Source: JAJPJE01 sp963724985
GTDB taxonomy: Bacteria > Acidobacteriota > Terriglobia > Terriglobales > Acidobacteriaceae
Assembly (NCBI GenBank): GCA_963724985.1
Contig: CAVRWV010000018.1
Span: 62,001-126,000, forward strand
Length of the DNA stretch: 64,000 nucleotides
Direction of reading: 5' to 3'
Shown piece after piece: positions 62,505 through 64,000 of the stretch. The position numbers and the translations under genes are program-made. The notes beneath the pieces were generated by a model that searched no databases, had not been told where the DNA came from, and saw nothing but the letters and a program-made list of their open reading frames with translations. Every line of letters begins with the position of its first letter. Within the stretch, counting starts at the first letter, position 1.

Positions 62505-63569
62505 CTAGTGTGAGGCCGTATTCCGCAAATGCTCCAGCGCCCACCGCGCATGCTCGGCCACAAGCGGATCTTCATCGTTCGCTAGTCTCTCGAGTGCCGG
62601 CACGAAACCTCGATCGCCTGAACTCGCCATCGCCAGCACTGCATTCCGGCGCACGCCTTGCCGCTTTGTTCGCTTCACCGGGGACCCGCGAAATGTCTTG
62701 CGAAAATTTTCTTCCGTGATGGTTGCGAGCCAGTCGAGAGCCGGATTCACCAGCTCCGCCCGTGGCTGAAATTCTGGAGCGCTGCTGGCGGGAGCTTTGC
62801 GATTCCATGGACACACGTCCTGGCAAATGTCGCACCCGAAAACTTGCCGTCCCATCTGATCGCGAAATTCAATGGGAACGTCGCCGCGTTTTTCGATTGT
62901 CAGGTACGCAGTGCAGCGCGAAGCATCCATCTGGTGCGGTGCGGTGAAAGCGTTCGTCGGACAAGCATCCAGACAACGCGTGCACGTGCCGCAGCGGTCG
63001 GCCGCGGGAAGATCGGGGATCAACTCGACCGAGGTAAGGATGACGCCGAGAAAGAGCCACGATCCAATCTTCTGATTGATCACGCACGTGTTTTTACCGA
63101 TCCACCCAAGGCCAGCGTACTTCGCATAAATGCGCTCTACGATGGGCCCTGTATCAACGTAGCAGCGCGTTTCGATTTCTGCAGCAGACTCGCGCAGCTT
63201 GGCTTCGACGTGCCGCAGACGCTTCATCACGAAATCGTGATAGTCGCCCTTGAACCATGCGTAGCGCGAAATCCAGCCCTGATCGGAACTCGCCAGCTCA
63301 GTCGAATATGGTTGCGCGGTGTTGTAGTTGAGCGCGCACACGATGACGGATCGCGCCCACGGAGCCACGCGGCTCAGCGAAGATCGCTTAAGCTGGCCTT
63401 GATCATCTCGCGATTCGAGATAGCGCATCTCGCCGGCATGGCCGTTCGCGATCCATTCGGGAAAGTACTCAAGCTCTCGAAATTCGCGGACAGGTGCAAT
63501 GCCCGCCAGATCGAATCCGGCCTCGTGAGCAGCCTGTTTGACGAGAGTTGAGGTTGCGGTCTCGGTCAC
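62505..63569 (-). CDS. queG: epoxyqueuosine reductase QueG
   Basis: A 354-residue cobalamin and iron-sulfur enzyme, last step of queuosine synthesis in tRNA. N-terminal domain KQAAHEAGFDLAGIAPVREF and DTGPIVERIYAKYAGLGWIG, two [4Fe-4S] motifs CGTCTRCLDACP and CDICQDVCPW, and a C-terminal HEAT-like region (RRNAVLAMASSGDRGFVPAL). GTG start at 63569. Followed by a strong hairpin, no T-run. Confidence 0.95.
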   Translation of the reverse strand: MTETATSTLVKQAAHEAGFDLAGIAPVREFRELEYFPEWIANGHAGEMRYLESRDDQGQLKRSSLSRVAPWARSVIVCALNYNTAQPYSTELASSDQGWISRYAWFKGDYHDFVMKRLRHVEAKLRESAAEIETRCYVDTGPIVERIYAKYAGLGWIGKNTCVINQKIGSWLFLGVILTSVELIPDLPAADRCGTCTRCLDACPTNAFTAPHQMDASRCTAYLTIEKRGDVPIEFRDQMGRQVFGCDICQDVCPWNRKAPASSAPEFQPRAELVNPALDWLATITEENFRKTFRGSPVKRTKRQGVRRNAVLAMASSGDRGFVPALERLANDEDPLVAEHARWALEHLRNTASH

Positions 63570-63600
63570 ACCACCATTATCGCCGACCGAATAGGGGAAC

Positions 63601-63709
63601 TAAGAATTGGTAATAGGTAATCGGGTAATAGGTAATCGAAAACCGTAGAATTGAAAAACTGAGAGGCTGAGAGACTGAACGACTGACAGACTGATCCACT
63701 GAAAGACCA
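63601..63709 (+). repeat. two periodic word arrays
   Basis: TAATAGGTAATCGGG repeated twice (63610-63640), then ACTGA-like pentamers exactly every 8 bp at 63658, 63666, 63674, 63682, 63690 and 63698. The gap between queG and the next minus-strand gene is filled by this array. Confidence 0.6.
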
Positions 63710-63718
63710 ATCGGCTTT

Positions 63719-64000
63719 CTACCAGTTTCCGGTGGTGAGATATTCGTGGACCGACTTGGCTGCCTTGCGTCCTGCGCCCATCGCGAGGATCACGGTTGCG
63801 CCGCCAGTTACGATGTCGCCGCCGGCGAAGACGCCAGGTTTCGACGTCCTTTGGGTTTCAGGATCAGCCTCGATGTAGCGCCACTTGTTCGTCTTCAGAT
63901 CAGGTGTCGTGGATTGGATCATCGGATTCGCAGTCGTACCTGCGGCAATGATGGCCAGCGCCGCTGGACGCGTAAATTCAGATCCCGCAATCGGTACCGG
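63719..64000 (-). CDS. GltD-like NAD(P)/FAD oxidoreductase, C-terminal part
   Basis: The frame is open to the window edge; about 93 residues are visible. ALAIIAAGTTANPMIQST, then GVFAGGDIVTGGATVILAMG and AGRKAAKSVHEYL, the C-terminal FAD-binding signature of glutamate synthase small subunits and related NADPH:ferredoxin-type oxidoreductases. N-terminal part outside the window, so GltD cannot be told from NfnB/SudA-type subunits. Confidence 0.85.
   Translation of the reverse strand, partial: PVPIAGSEFTRPAALAIIAAGTTANPMIQSTTPDLKTNKWRYIEADPETQRTSKPGVFAGGDIVTGGATVILAMGAGRKAAKSVHEYLTTGNW

Noticed and set aside
63658..63709. Regular short repeats that might be a CRISPR array
   Set aside because: The repeat is five bases with a three-base spacer, far below CRISPR size, and no cas gene is in the window.

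Overview
The window looks like the chromosome of a moderately high-GC, free-living Acidobacteriota bacterium, most likely a relative of the Koribacter/Terriglobus group. This is inferred from gene content: an HspR-type MerR repressor together with dnaK/dnaJ, a pair of DUF507 genes, PurS, the GatC/GatA amidotransferase, many secreted proteins of unknown function, and dispersed intergenic repeats containing GTCATnACGAGC-like words. No rRNA gene, complete tRNA, CRISPR array, transposase or phage gene is visible, so the assignment rests on style and not on a marker gene.

Layout. 0-5 kb: end of an O-antigen ligase-like gene, a broken nucleotidyltransferase, a candidate non-coding RNA with a terminator, a thiolase and rlmB. 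5-16 kb: secreted proteins (one a peptidase-fold protein with a lost catalytic Glu), an SDR, a ferritin-like protein with a Fur-like site, a LytTR regulator, purS and glmS. 16-27.5 kb: a flavin reductase, an HGSNAT-like membrane protein, an operon of two S1C proteases and a LuxR regulator with a degenerate receiver, dnaK, dnaJ, a permease and hspR. 27.7-33.4 kb: envelope-polysaccharide genes on the minus strand (UDP-glucose dehydrogenase, UDP-glucuronate decarboxylase, a GT2-methyltransferase fusion, a WecA-type initiating transferase). 33.5-43 kb: DUF507 pair, recJ, a GT2 enzyme, an HD-GYP regulator, a secreted-domain/FmdE fusion, gatA, gatC and a DUF721 gene. 43-54 kb: two large radical SAM genes homologous along their length and resembling the archaeal tetraether lipid synthase (Tes, GDGT-MAS) family, separated by a hybrid kinase, a quinone reductase, a glyoxalase-like gene and a MarR/YceI pair. 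54-64 kb: a coupled three-gene secreted matrixin operon, mutY, a redoxin, a cold-shock protein, a TPR peptidase, a sedolisin remnant, a SYLF protein, queG and the end of a GltD-like oxidoreductase.

Three themes stand out. First, the two Tes-like radical SAM enzymes are the best candidates for special biology, because Acidobacteriota are known for membrane-spanning iso-diabolic acid and branched GDGT lipids. Second, intergenic regions carry several dispersed repeat families and foldback repeats, two of which recur in the same order at about 16 kb and 62 kb. Third, eight genes (including glmS and gatA) are interrupted by nine single-base length changes, most at or beside very short homopolymers. 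This points to sequence errors more than to gene decay, so the broken genes should be read with that in mind.
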